Below the pieces are notes generated by a model, which did not search any database, was not told the DNA's origin, and saw nothing but the letters and a program-made list of their open reading frames with translations. From Diphasiastrum complanatum (lineage: Eukaryota; Streptophyta; Lycopodiopsida; Lycopodiales; Lycopodiaceae), in assembly GCA_029204225.1 (NCBI GenBank), contig CM055099.1, positions 63,783,614 to 63,847,613 on the forward strand: 64,000 bases of DNA, given 5' to 3'. Position 1 is the stretch's first letter, and each line of letters begins with the position of its first letter. Both the position numbers and the translations under genes were made by a program. This document shows, piece by piece, positions 1-13,241 of the stretch.

Positions 1-3000
1 TTACTCTTGGGATTCTTTGTGGTTTTATGGAGAATTTTCCTTGAGTGCCAATTTGTGATGCTTTTTTGGAGCTTTTTCATGTCTAGATCAAATATTTGGT
101 AGATTTGATTTTTACAGCAAGTGTTTCATTTTAGGGTTCATATATGATGAAATTAATGCTACATGCCGGTTCTCTCCAATGATTTATGATTCTAGCTATG
201 TTTTGGTCAAAATTGCTTGGTTTTTTATGTTTTTTGGCACAAAATAGATAGTAAGAACCAAAATCCAGCAAGATCAGATCAGTTAGATGGTTGTAATTCT
301 GAAATGCTTTGCATGTGTTAGAGAAAGAGTTGTATGTCATGAATTTCCACTTTATGGTGATGAAAAAACCGGAAAATAGCCAAAAATCATCATTTTGCTA
401 GTTTTTTAATAAAATTGGATAGTAGGTGGCTGTAAAACACCATATAGAGCTTGTAAAGTGGTGGATCAAAGTCTTTTGAAGCTTTTCCTGAAGTTAGAAC
501 CAAGAATTCCAGCAATTGAACTTGCAAGAAGTAAAAAAAGTTCAAAAAATAACAATTTTTGGTAATTTTTGGGGAAATCCATAAATATATCATTCTGGAA
601 ATATTTACTGCATAATTAGAATTCCTTTTTACCCTCCCAACAAGCTATCAGACCTGTGAATTGATGGCCGGTGGCTTATGCACCATCTCCATCAAGTTTG
701 AAGCTATTTTGACTTCTACAAATCAAGAAATCTTCGTTCTCAGCCTATACTGCATCTTAGGATTGGTATGAATGCTTCTTGGAAGTCTAATTGGTTGTTT
801 AAGACTGTTGGTAGTATCAATTTTGGGCTAGAATGGGTGCTTGCACGTTTTTGCATGATTCCTTCTTGTGGATGTGAGCCCTACTACTGATTTTCTGACA
901 CTCTGATCCCGTGTGTGAAGCCTAGGTGGTAGGCTAATGTGGCAAGCATCTTGTTCACTTGGTCTCCCTCTATATTGAGCTTTATAGCACCCAATTTGGT
1001 GTCCTGTAGCCAAAGTTATGATCATTTGAAGTTTTGCAGTTTTGTGAGTACAATTGGCAAAATTTGGAATTGTTCTGATTGCATGCCAATCATTTCCCTA
1101 ATTTGTAGTATTGTGTTTGCATGGATTAGTTGCATGCTGATTCTCATAGTAATTCTGACATACATGAGGGATTTACAATTGATTTGAGTGTTCATACGCG
1201 TGTGCTCTGACAATTTTGGTCACAAATCAGTGTTAATGGCTGACAAATTTTGTAAAACTGAAGTTTATGTAAAAAATTTCGTAATGACGTTTGTAATTGA
1301 TGTAGTGTGCTTTGCATGCCAGTTTGACATTGGGTTAGTAACACTAGGAATCAGACATTATTTTGATTATTTTGATTTTTTTGATTTTGATTGCCTTTTG
1401 TACTAACAATATTTTCGTCAGAATTTTTGAATTACATAAATTAAAGTAGAAATTGAATTTTTTAAAAAAATCGAAATTTCGGTCGTTTTTTTCGTCATCT
1501 ATGGAATCAGTTTAGATTAGTGAATTGATTAAACTGAGTTTATCAGTTTGAATTGATCACAATGTTTTCACGAAGTCTAAATTATTTTCCAGTGATAGAT
1601 AAGTTTAAATTGACAGAAGGAACTGCAATGAATTGCCGACAGTTTTTACTGTGTGTTTTTTTTTTAAAAAACTTTTGGAGCTGGGAACTCCCAGATTGAA
1701 AGTTAAAATTTGAATTTTTTTCTTTTTGTTGAATTTCAAATTGGTTAAAATTTGAATTTAGTTACTTGTTTGATAGTTTTCTAATCGATGTTGATCGATA
1801 GAAATCAGTCAAGTGAACGTCTGTGCAAGATACTCATTAAATTTGAATTAAAATCATCAAACTATATGAAATGACTAGATTGGATGAGTGGCAATAGTAT
1901 TGTTTATCTAATCAGTAAATCTGATAGGATACGGTTCAAGAATTACTGAAATGCTATTGGTGGGATTTCCATTCATGTAATTTTATATTCTACGTTTGGA
2001 TAGGTTTTGTCAATATTAACAGAGTAATGCCAAACCAGTCAATTAAAAGGAAAAAAAAAAGTCAAATTTTATTGGAAAATTTGTAATAATAGGAATTACA
2101 TAACTGTTTTTTTTTTTCCAATAAAATCATATGGTGAATTATATTCAAAAGATCAGACTAGTATAGTTTCATATACTAGTAAATGATTTTTGATATATCA
2201 GATATTCAGTCCAGTTATAGGATAGAAATGAAATTGTTTTAAACTTTTTTCGTATAGTAATTAGTTTTTAAAACATTTACGAATGTCATTACGTCTTCTT
2301 GGTACCTTAGTTGACATAGATTTTCAGGGAACTGAAAATCCTAAGGAGGGAAGAAGAGTGGACATCAGAGGTAGTAAGTGTGATCGGGAAATGTATTTCG
2401 TAGTTAGGATTTTGGTAATCCCTGTAAATAATTGCTTAATACCGGTTATTAATTTTCTGGTTAGAATTCATTCAGTTGAATTTGTAAGTGATATCTTTGT
2501 AACCATTGAGTTATCCGTAGTTTTGGATGTCAATTGTGAGGTTACAAGTGGAATCTGATACGTGGATTACATTGGATCTGCTAGTTGACAGAAGCTTGTC
2601 CCTAGATTTGATGCATCAGTAGGGGTTTGAAGCTTATCATTAACCAGAAAGGATCAGGATGTAATATTGAACCATGTTAATTCTTCTGGCTAAGTCACAT
2701 AATCAGATGTGGATTTTGGGTATCCATCTGATAGGCATGGCAGTCATCCAAATAAATGGATTCTTTAACGTTTGGAAACAAGAGATAATATCCTATATGG
2801 ATTATAGGACAACTAGATGATCAACGGAACTCTAGAATATCAGATAAGGCGATTAAGGATTTTCTGGAAGGAAAAGCTGATGGTATGGGACATCAATTTT
2901 GGAAAGGAAATTCTAGGACTATAAAGATCTGATGATCAATGGTGTGTTTTAGAACCTAGTCATGATATGGGAAAAAAAGAAAACCATTTGATCAAATGTG

Positions 3001-6000
3001 GGGTATTTTGGGAATTTTTGAGGTTTAATCTAGATCCCAATGTGGTATCTCATTACCTACAAAATCAGAGGCCCTCAAATCTATTTCTCGCTTTCTTCAT
3101 TAATCCTTTACTTCTTGGTAGTTTCTCAAATATAGGATATCAGACTGATTTATATGATTCTTTCCAGCATGAAGTTATTCTTCTAAAAGACTGTTATGTC
3201 ATATAAATTACTACTTGTGTGAATGGACTTGGAATTCAGATAAATTCTAAGATTAACTTGTTTCAATTTCTTAAACCTAGAATATCTCTGTTGCATAAAT
3301 GGATTTCGATGGAATAGTAGTTTCTATCACTCAGATTGAATATATTTGAAGGAGAAGTCCTATTTTTAATGAAGTGAATCCTTTAGAGGAAGCACTTATT
3401 ACTGACTTTTCTTGGATTTGGATATTTTCATATATCATCTTTCAAGTTAACTTTTATTGAAATTTATAATTTCTTCAAAAGGAGGGGTGACATGGTGGAA
3501 TAAAATTATATTTGGGAATTTGTTGGTTGCATAGTTTTGGAAAAGAGCCAGCTATGGTATAGAAATGAGATTTTTCTGAAAGTAATTTCGGATAGATTCA
3601 GAGTAAGATGCCCAATTGGAACTTTTTGAATATGAGAAATTCTCTAGAGATTGTGTGGACAATTTGGAGCTAGAACAGATTTGGAATTTGAATAAGTAGT
3701 ACAATAAAAGGTCAAAAGTTACTAGTTCCATTTTGATTGGAATAGAAGTAAGTTCGATCAAAATTTAAGTCTGAGAGTTCTGTATTGAAACAACCTTATC
3801 TTAGTTTTAGTACTAGGATCAAAGAGGGGTTGTTTGAGTGGAAGAAATTATGCTATTAAAAGAAATTGGATTGGAAAACTGTTGAGATTGAATTTGTCTC
3901 AAAGATTTCCCGGATATGTTATTTACTCATGAGAAATAGAAAATATTTTGTAGCTGAGTTACAAGATCTCAGTGAGATATGTGAGTAACATATGTGGGTT
4001 TTTAGAGGAATCTGCCAGGTAAGAATGTGTTTATGTACTGGGTCATAGAGAAATTATTCTCATATGTGCACAATTAATCTTGTATAAATCTACTGTGTAA
4101 TCCTAGTTACTAAGGTTATATGGTGGAGTTAACCTAGTCGGTGAACATGAACATATGATCAAGTATTGTTTTGAAAGATGCTTGCAGAGTTAACAAATAT
4201 TTGTATAGAAGATTTATGGATTAACTTATAAATGATTTGGGTAAGGATCTAAATGTGGTGTTATACTAGTATAATTGAATTCTTCAACTAGACATTTGAG
4301 ATTTCTGAATCATTGACAATTAACTTGAGTAGTTGATTACTCCATGATGAAGTTAATTGGTAAAACGACCAGTGTAATATGGATTCACCGGGAATTGATG
4401 GTTTTTGAATTATATTGCTTGTAAGACACAACATGATTAGTGAATCATTTGGGTTCATCAGTTAAAAATTGTGTGCATTGGATATACAGTATTCTTAGGA
4501 TAGAGTATTTTTAGTTAAGGAAGGGACTCAGCTCATTAGTGATTGTATCCCAGAGAGCTCAAGTGGATAACGAATCATAATGAATCCAAGAATGTAGTGG
4601 GTTTCTTTCCTTGCCTAACTCTTGAATCCAAGATCTAGTCAATCTAGCATCAAAGAGACGGAGTTAGTTGTCACACGGAGGTTCGTTCCCATGAAAGCGA
4701 TAGTATAGTTCAGATTTCAACATGAATGGAGGATCTAACACTAACATCCATTAACACTGAGAATTAACACTACATCCATTAACCCTACTTCCATTAACCC
4801 TAAATCCACAACAATGATAGAAACTTACTCTTCTCTCTCTCCCGTTCTCTCTCACAAAAAGCATAAGAAATAGCAATTTCAATAATGATCAAATCCAACA
4901 ATTAACAAAATCCAAAGAAAGCATGAGAAATGGAGGAGAAGAAAGGAAGAACAAGAACATTCATCAATCCATTTCTAAAGAGAACCAATCTACTTTATTG
5001 AAATGAGGAAATGAACATGAGGAACAACTCGAGTTGGTCCCTTTTTATAGTAGCGAGGAGGACCTTGGCCTCTGAATCCTATTGGTTTAGTCTTTAATTA
5101 CCAGTTGTTTATAGAACTTGAATCTTGCACTTCAGTTAAAGAATCATGTTTGGAAGAATATTCCTAAATCCAGTATTTTCTTAGTGGAAAGATTTTGGAA
5201 TGATTATTACTTTTCCTGAGTTATGTTGGACATATACTCCAGTATCATGTAAATGATTAAGTATAATTTTAGATTCCAAAAAATTATGATTGATGAATCA
5301 TACGAATCTAAATATTTATGATTGACAGATCATAAATAGATACTTAATTATTGTCAAGGATTATTCGGAATTGTGATGATTCTGAAGTGTGATGATTAAA
5401 TCTTGGTCTATTAATTGAGTAAGAATTCAAATCAGTGTTTTGAATCTCTTTACTCCAATATTATTGAGAACCTATGGATCTCACGGACATTCTCACAAGA
5501 TAATTATTTTACTTGTGGAGAATTTAATTTATCTAGTGGATGCTATTCAACTACAGTTTATGGCCTGCAGATGCTTGAGTACAGTTCTTCATTTGAATTG
5601 GATCTCTAGTTATCTTAGGAGATGGACAAGTCTATTAAGATGAATGAATGCTATTTTTCTTGCATTTGGTATTAGAAACATGAGCATTTAACTCAAAAGA
5701 GTATCTGGGATACTCAGAGTTGAGTTTTAATCATTCTATAACTTAATGATTCTCCTGGAGATTCTAGATATATGAATTATCATATCTTAGCATCTGGATT
5801 CTAAGGATATTTGTACTTGAAAGCTTATGAATTATTTGTCAGAGTTATGGATAATTTTAGACTGTAATTATAATTATTTTATTATTTCTTTAACTTTAAT
5901 ATCTTAGGTTAGGTTATTTCACCCAGTGTTTCATGTAAGTGCTTTACATGAAGGTGATGTTACTAGCTTGTGATGAATGTAACCCAAATGAAAAATTTAT

Positions 6001-6203
6001 CGATTAGTGTACTTTTCAAACCTGAGTTGTACTCTAGAGCAGAGATTAACGATTTGAAATAGGTTTATCTTTGAGTATTTGTTTGATATGAAAGTCAGAC
6101 TAAGAATAATGATTTTCTCGGTTAATATTGGAAGTTAAAGGAACTGTAATTCTTTCCTGTTTAGAGAGCTTCTAATGATAGAAGCAATTTAAGGAGGGAA
6201 GAA
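1..6203 (+). mobile_element. Degenerate Ty3/gypsy element, internal region
   Basis: AT-rich sequence with no long open frame. Two landmarks on the plus strand identify it. At 5917-5940 the frame reads FHPVFHVS, the hallmark of the C-terminal end of Ty3/gypsy integrases. At 6191-6203 lies a polypurine tract, AAGGAGGGAAGAA, directly before an LTR start. The order integrase end, polypurine tract, LTR is what a plus-strand gypsy element should show. I could not recognise gag, protease or reverse transcriptase upstream; they are either decayed or lie outside the window. The stretch 4530-5300 appears to be a foreign insertion. The left boundary of the element is not visible. Confidence 0.5.
4690..5300 (-). 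repeat. LTR-like fragment in reverse orientation
   Basis: On the minus strand a TATAAAAA box (5049-5042) is followed about 45 bases later by AATAAA (4999-4994) and then a CT-rich tract. This is the compact promoter/polyadenylation arrangement of an LTR R region. At 4738-4810 the plus strand carries several degenerate repeats of CATCCATTAACCCT. It interrupts the gypsy remnant. No coding sequence or primer-binding site was found for it. Confidence 0.3.
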
Positions 6204-6732
6204 TGTTATGTCCATGGCCAGTAAGTAGGATTCAGTATACTCCTAGTCTTGGATACATGGTACTCCAGTAAATCAAGCTGTTAGTTATGCCACGTCATAC
6301 TGGATGTGACCCAAAATTAATTAATATTCTTGTGAGGCCCAGAACACACCAAATGGAGTTCAGACAAGGTATGAGACAGTGTATGCATCTGTAGAGTTAT
6401 CAATAACAATTCTAGGAATAAGTGGTCCATGCTTAGGACTCTATTCTAGGTGAATCTATGTATAGGAAATTTAGGGCTATGCATTGCTATGTGCCTAGGT
6501 TGCTTTTGGCTCTATATATTGAGGCCAAACTCGCCCTACTCCTCATTGTGATCATTGATTCATTGCCAGGGTTTCACTCTACATTCATGCTTCTTATTCC
6601 TTGGCTTGGGGGTGAAGCTTCTAGAGTTGATTGGTTGCTTCTACTTGGTTGGGTGGTTGCTCCATAGTGTGTTTTCCATTGTGTCTTGTCTTGTAAGCAG
6701 GATCTTAGGGAGCTTCCCTTATAGCAGATACA
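6204..6732 (+). repeat. Probable 3' LTR of the gypsy element
   Basis: Begins TGTTATGTCC immediately after the polypurine tract and has a TATA-like TATATAT at 6513-6519 in promoter position. The right end is set tentatively at ATACA (6732). No matching 5' LTR is in the window, so the end and the target duplication are not verified. Confidence 0.45.
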
Positions 6733-8388
6733 AGTGACAAAGAAAAAAGAAGAAAAAGAGACACGAGGGAGACACTCAAGAATGCAAGGTTGTGAGGCTG
6801 CTGGGATCTTCCTAATGTTGAAGATAGCAACCATTTGCGGCAATAGAACATTTTGGTTAAATTGCGGCAATTTGCGGAAGACATTTTTTGTGGTAAAGAT
6901 CGACAACAATAAGCACTTGTACAAATTGAGGAAATCCCACTGCCACCATGAGACTTACATCCTCCATCTAGCTAGGCTGACATCCTATCAAGCAATTACA
7001 AGCACAAACCTGTAAAGCTGACATAAATGAGTGACTAAGGCTCAACCTGAGGAAATCTTACTGCCACCATAAGATTGTACCCTCACCAGATAGATAGCTA
7101 GTAGACAATGACAAGTCAATGAGCATAAAATGACTACTTTGTTTCAAACGTAGAAAATGCACAACCACATACAACTCTGACTCAGATCTAGACTCTCATG
7201 ACAAGGCAACATGCAAGCTCCACACACACTCATGCAAACCAACATGAATGATAAAGCGTCAAATACATGACCAAGGCTTGCGCAAACTGTGGTATCCTGT
7301 CGTACCAACACCTGTGCCACTTGTAGATCTGCTGCTACACCACTGGTCACCAAATCAGGTCCTCAACCATGGCCTTCACCTGTACCAAGATTCCCCCACG
7401 TCCAAGCATATCACATAGATGTCCTTATACATCATCCAAGATCAACCATATCGAACCAATGAGCGCTCCAAGCCTCATTCCTGATGTATCTCCCAAACAA
7501 AGCTATGCTCCAAGCCGCTTTGCCCTGACATCCTGTCCAATAAACCCTGAAAGTTGATCCCCATCCATTCCCCATGCTCCAAGCACAAGAGTCTACCAAG
7601 GACTCAATGAATGAATGTATACAAACCTCACCATAGGCTATATCTGAGTAGCTCACCTATCTCCCAGAGATACTAATGATAGTTTGCATGTCCTACATCC
7701 CATGTAGGTTCAACTTTCCATGCTTGACGTTGCCAACTCTGATCTGACCAATACATAGGCCTCCCACCAAGGAGCCTATCTCCCCAATGTATCAATTATA
7801 TCAACCAAACCAAAGCAAATACACTCTAGATCCATTGTTGTGATGAGAAACTCACCCACGATCCATAGCATATCAGGTAGGATAGCTCCAGAACCCCATA
7901 CCCTGTACCATCTGATCACCAAGTATCCATTACCCGCTGATAGCTCCCCAAGAATCTGTCCACCTATAGTGCAACTAGACTCCAATTGGATCTAACCAAA
8001 AGCTGCATCTTGCCTACCAAAAGATGATGGATAGAAACAACATGTGACGCCAACTTGGAGATAACTGTGCATATAACCATGCAGTTCACCTGATCACTTG
8101 TCAAAGTATCAACTGTCACTCCCTGAGCAACCATCTCCATCCCTGCTAGCTCACAACCATGGGCATGCTAGATCCACATCACCCCGTAATGCACTCCAAG
8201 CCCTCAGGATATGTCGATGCCAATGTCCAAAACTGGCCCCATGCTGTAATGCCAACCTGTACTCCCAAACGGGCACACCATGAAGTCCTCGCCATCAGTG
8301 TCCTCTGCAGTAGATCGCTAGCAAAACACTCATCATGGTGCTTGCCCTCCGATCACACCCTGTGTAATCTCCATCCAACCTAGAGCTG
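6733..8388. other. No recognisable gene
   Basis: Short open frames occur on both strands but none shows a domain, a family motif or convincing splice sites. The sequence is less AT-rich than its surroundings and probably belongs to an unidentified old repeat. Confidence 0.5.
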
Positions 8389-8567
8389 GCTCTCAAAGCT
8401 TCACGCTTTGTCCATTTGCGTTTGCAGCTTCTTAATTCCATCATGAATTATCCACGTAAGTCCTGTCCATGCCAATGGCTCTCAAAGCTTCACACTTTGT
8501 CCATTTGCGTTTGCAGCTTCTTGATTCCATCATGAATCACCCACGTAAGTCCTGTCCATGCCAATGA
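8389..8567. repeat. Tandem duplication, 89-bp unit, two copies
   Basis: A segment beginning CTCTCAAAGCTTCAC starts at 8390 and again at 8479. The two copies differ at only a few positions. It lies just before the open frame at 8606. Confidence 0.85.
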
Positions 8568-8605
8568 CTCAAGTCCAAAATGAAGTAGCTGCCCCCTGAT
8601 GATTA

Positions 8606-9736
8606 TTGTCATTAATCAAACACACGTATGATTTTCGTGATTATGTTAAGGCGTCCAACGAAACAGAGCGATGCGTAGCTAATATTAATGGTATTAGCTT
8701 TCAGCACCAGTTTAAAATCAAATGTAACGAATCAGACATTATATCATTATGGGGCAAACTATTTTCAAATTCAGTTTTGTGGCTACCTCTTGAAGGAGTT
8801 CGATTTTTGCTTAACATTCCATCGACTCAAATCAAGCTTGTTGTGTTGTCTCCCTTGAAGTCCTTGCTAGAAGAACAAAAGGCGCAAAGAGAACATCGTG
8901 AGATTGATCCACTTGCCTCATTAAATTTTTTGGATTTAAGTATTCAAACAGCTTATCATTTTTTTGATGAGTTTGATCAGCATTGGTGGATGGACTTTTT
9001 CGACGAACAAAAAATCAGTTTGCTCAATCTCGAACATACATCAACAACTGATGAATTTCATTGGCCTCATAAATTAGGAACATCAACTACGACTGTCGAA
9101 CCTTCAGATCTTCCTCGGAATAATGATTTCTTGCAGCTTGTGCAAGGTGAGGAACGTGAAATTCATGTGGGCTCAAGGAAGAATAGGCAAAGTGTAAAAG
9201 CTGCAAAAATGAAATGGCGCGATGATTTGAATGAAATCCAAATTGGAAGCCTTGTTGCACTTCTAGCTTCAGAAGATAATAAAGGACATCCATTTTGGAT
9301 TGCCAAAGTACTTGGTTTTATTCGAAATAGCAATCAAACAAAAGTACTACGTGTCCATTGGTTGCGCACCACTTCAACGAATGCTTTTTTGGGAAGGTAC
9401 AAACTCGAAATGTTGCAAGTAGTTCCAAAGGGCAAGAGAAAGAGATTGCCAAAAAATCAACCAAGAGTTGACGATTTGAATCTACAAGATGTAGATGTTT
9501 TGGCATTTAATTTTGAATTAACAATGACCAATCGTCTACGAAAGTCAACAATATCTATATTGAAAGAACGACTTGGATTACTTGAAAAACCATCATCCTC
9601 CACTCGTCATCAACAGAGAAAAGCTGATTTACAATGTTTTTTGTCAACATTAGATGCGGATTCTGAGGAAGACATGCCAGTTGACTCTGATGAAGAAGAC
9701 GGGTCTTCCACTTCATCAGCTGAAAACGAGTGTTGA
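8606..9736 (+). pseudogene. Unclassified 376-codon frame with chromatin-reader-like segment
   Basis: Long open frame of unknown function. It starts with TTG, not ATG, and two in-frame TGA codons lie directly upstream. No methionine occurs until about residue 129, so the 5' part is missing, frameshifted or in an exon I cannot place. Residues about 213-270 (GSLVALLASEDNKGHPFWIA, then a VHWLRTT strand) read like a small beta-barrel of the BAH/PWWP/Tudor kind, which bind histone tails. A basic KGKRKRLPKNQ stretch follows, and the last 40 residues are acidic and serine-rich. The composition suggests a nuclear protein. The single uninterrupted frame in a repeat-rich setting suggests a transposon-derived or domesticated protein. 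The domain assignment is inferred from pattern only. Confidence 0.5.
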
Positions 9737-10897
9737 GAATATGTCAAGTTCTGAATTGAGAGGCATCAGTGAAAATTCCTTAGAAAATGTACTTTAAAAA
9801 AAAGAATGTGCATATATAATTTAAGTTATTTTGTATTTCAATGGGATTTCAAATTTCAAAAATCATTTGTTCTCTTGAATTATTATTTCTTTTGTAATTA
9901 TGATGGTTTTATGAAGTTTGCAACAAAAAACTTGTAGTTTTTTTATTTGAAATATGCATTTTTTGGCATTTTTTAAAAACAAAATTTAGAGATTTATTAA
10001 AAAAATCCATGATTTTGGCCTAAAACTAGGACCATTAAAAAACACCAAAAAAGATTACTCTTTTTCAGGTTAAACTCCCAAAGCAAATGTCATCGTGTTT
10101 GCATAAAGAAGTTACAAAAATGTTATTTTTATTACTTTTTATTATTTATCTCTCTTCTATATGTCATTCCTTATAGGGCCCTTTTTTCTCTTAAGTTTTT
10201 CTAGCATCATTGCGTACTATTTTAATGATAACAACCGATATGGAGCACAAAGCTCTCAAGTTTTGGAGATTGTAGGCTCCAATGTGTTCTCAAGCATGCC
10301 TAGGTAGAGGATTAATCCTAGGTGATCTTGTCTCCTAAACAAGTTAATTTAAAATATAATAAGTCTTCTTGGGAACTTGAAAGGCATTCAACTAGTCTAA
10401 AAATCAATAAAGAATAGTTAAGCTAACAAGTAGCATATACTAAGTATTGCTAATGGGTTGGTGGGAACAAGCCCTTAGCTCTTGTGGCAAAGAATAGATA
10501 ATCACACTTATTGAGAGGTACTCTCTCATGTGGGAAGAGCAGTCTCTCATTTTTCAAGGAAGCTTTAGTACTAGAGGTGAAGGAACACTAAGTAGGTCTT
10601 GCACCCATAAATAGGGCATGGGCATATCTCAAATGAGTGAAAAGAAAACGGTCTACAAAAATTGGATGAGCTATTAAAAGAAATTGGATTTGAATTCAAA
10701 ATTGTGTTCATCATTTCAAAAAGTTGTGGCGTGAGACTAGTAGAGGAAGATTTGTGATCGAAGGAGAAGATGGGCGATCATGATTAAGATATCTGTTGGT
10801 TTGATCTTAATATATGTAGAACATATCTAGCATTATACTAAGATCAAGGGTTGTGGGAAGGAAAGTTATGATGAACTGTTTTTTGTTTGTTTAATTA
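9737..10897. other. Non-coding interval between the unclassified frame and the IRKI-like gene
   Basis: AT-rich and without a recognisable frame. Its right end, a T-rich tract closing in TTTAATTAG (AG at 10897-10898), looks like a splice acceptor, so the next gene may have a 5' UTR intron in here. Confidence 0.4.
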
Positions 10898-10907
10898 GTG
10901 TGATGAA

Positions 10908-13241
10908 ATGGAACAAGAATCTGGTATTATTTCTGCAAGTGATCAAGTGCCATGGCGGCAGAAGGTGGCAAAGTCTGTAAGAAGCAGTTGGAGGCTCGTA
11001 GCTGCTGTCATAGACGTGAAAACACCTGCCGTTAATCAGCAGGATGATGTTTCTTTGGCAAAAGAAAAGGTAGAGGAGCTCTCCGGCATGCCTCAGAGGA
11101 ATGAACAGAAAAAGAAATGTAATGAGCAGAAGAAGATGTTATGCTCAAACCTGTTGGAACTTTCAAAGGATGGATCGGATAGCTCCTTGCAAAGTTACTG
11201 TGGTTCATCTGCCAAAGAAGAAGAAGGGCAAACCTACACCGCCAAAGAGCAGACGTCATCGTCTACAATATACCAAATCTCAGAACAGGAGCCTGAAATT
11301 CAAGAACAATCAACTGATGCAAGATGTGGCGTACGTAGTCTGCTGTTAACTTTTTCATTACATGTTTCAAAATTCAGTGTGAAGTTTTCTGTTTATAATT
11401 ATCTTCCACAACTTTGATGTAACTATGTTCTGTGGAGATGGCCGCTAAAGTATTTCAGTTGCACTTTCTAGATGATATATAACACCGCAGAAGGGCATTC
11501 TCTATGTGTGGGAACTAGAGAACCAGAAAATTCTCACGAGTATACGACAATCAGGAATGAGGCAGGAGATATTTTGTCTTCTAACAGCAGCCGCAATATC
11601 TTTATTTCTGAGAAGGGTGAAGAAACAAATGAAATAGATCCAATGCTATCTGTAACATCGGTTACCAGGCAAGAGAGTAAGACTAATTCCACATACCAGA
11701 GCCCTTCTTCTATCGTCCCCAACGCCAAGTCAAAAGTCTTTCTAACTTCCAGACACGCCAAGTTTGCAACAATAGCTGCTGTAGCAACAGATATAAGTAC
11801 ACTCAGCCGTTCCGGTTCCTGTCCTGCATCTCTGTATGCTACTGCGTTTAAAGCCCAGTTAATGGGCTTCCAGAAACGCTACGCTTATGACATGCACGAA
11901 ATGCACAAATCGCTTGATTCGATTGATACAAGGTTGCAGGAACTTCAAAGACTAAAGTCTATAAACCAACAGCTTGAAGAACTGAATATAAAAGAGAATA
12001 CTGTCAATATTCCGGATCCAATAAACAATGAACAAGCACCAGATCGCAGTACAGGTGTTCTCAAGAGGAAACATCGGCAGCCGCAGCCAGGAAAAATCGT
12101 TTGCTGCAATGAGGCGAATAGCTTTCCGAGCCCATTGAGGGCATCTAAGCAGGAAATTAGCTCATCCAAAGGTTCAGCCGAGCATAATATGTCCGGAATT
12201 CGCAAAAAAGTCATAAATCGTGGAGTCAATGTTCTGCTGAAAGAAAAGGTGCGAAGTAGAAGAAGCTCTTTCCATCAGGAAGACGAGTTGAGCGATACCT
12301 CCTCGGAAGCTCTCTTGAAGGAAAAGCAGGAGCGTCACGTTCACGTTACCCAGGAGAATAAGTGCATCCACAAGCTAGGAAGAAGCTGGTGCTGCTGGTA
12401 CATTCATCAGGGTTGTCTGTCAGCTCTCAGTTTATCAAGTCGACAGCAGTTTGTCTCGGTTGGCTTATTTCAGGAGACTGTGCGAGTGCTCCAAGCTCTA
12501 CTCCACGATTTCTGCACAAAGCTGATCGAGGCAAGGCAAAAGATGCTTCACAAGCTGGGAATCACAATCAACACTAGGTCAACGGCAATGAGTTTGATGA
12601 TGCATGAATTTCTGCCTGACGCTCGATTCGCTCAGATAGAGCACCTGAAATACGGCATTCAAGCATTCATCAACAGAACCATGTTTGAAGATTTTGAGAC
12701 CGAATACTTTGGCATATTAACGCATCGTGACCGGCAACTCAGGAAATTGTGTCTGTTATCATTTCAGTGCTTGATGTCGATCTCACCAGCAGACGCCATT
12801 GACGTCAAAAGCCCCGGGTACAATAGATGCTTCCATCTTTTCTGTAGTAAGAAGCTTCAGCTCTTTCAGGAAAAGTTGGACTGGTTTGAGAAGTGGCCGG
12901 ATAATGTGACGGAGTCTTTTCTGGATGTAAGCAAATATATGTGGATCATACACAATATGGCTAGTGCATTTCGCTCACATGTGTACCTTTTCTACGTGAA
13001 TGAGTGGGCAGAATTTGATCCAGATTACATGGAAGCTGTGGTAGAGGGCTCTCTTGAAGAGCTTGATCAACCTAGAAAATACGTGGAGTTCATGGTCAAT
13101 CCTGGATTTGAGCTCTGCCAGAGAATCATAAAGAGCTTAGTCTATATAAAACCTGCAGCGAGACATAGACTCTCTGATCTTCCAAGCACGAGATTGCAAG
13201 CACCTCCCGATCATGGTAAACAATCGTTCTGGTTTACTTGA
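10908..13241 (+). CDS. DUF641 / GIL1-IRKI family protein, two exons
   Basis: Exon 1 is 10908-11330 and exon 2 is 11472-13241. The 141-bp intron is phase 0, with donor GTACGT and acceptor TTTCTAG. The joined frame encodes 730 residues. Residues about 265-315 (around AFKAQLMGFQKRYAYD) resemble the helical DUF641 region. Residues about 473-707 match the conserved C-terminal part of GIL1 and IRK-interacting proteins: a LLHDFCTKLIEARQKM helix, YGIQAFINRTMFEDF, MWIIHNMASAF, FDPDYMEAVVEG and VEFMVNPGFEL occur in family order. In Arabidopsis, GIL1 acts in light-dependent gravitropism and IRKI contacts a receptor kinase; the role here is inferred only from family. The middle (residues 145-470) is low-complexity and Ser/Lys-rich. 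The protein is quite diverged from the angiosperm sequences I know. A poly(A) signal AATAAA lies at 13482-13487. Confidence 0.65.

Noticed and set aside
12362-12577. Alternative frame inside the IRKI-like gene
   Set aside because: The main frame runs through into the conserved C-terminal block without a break.
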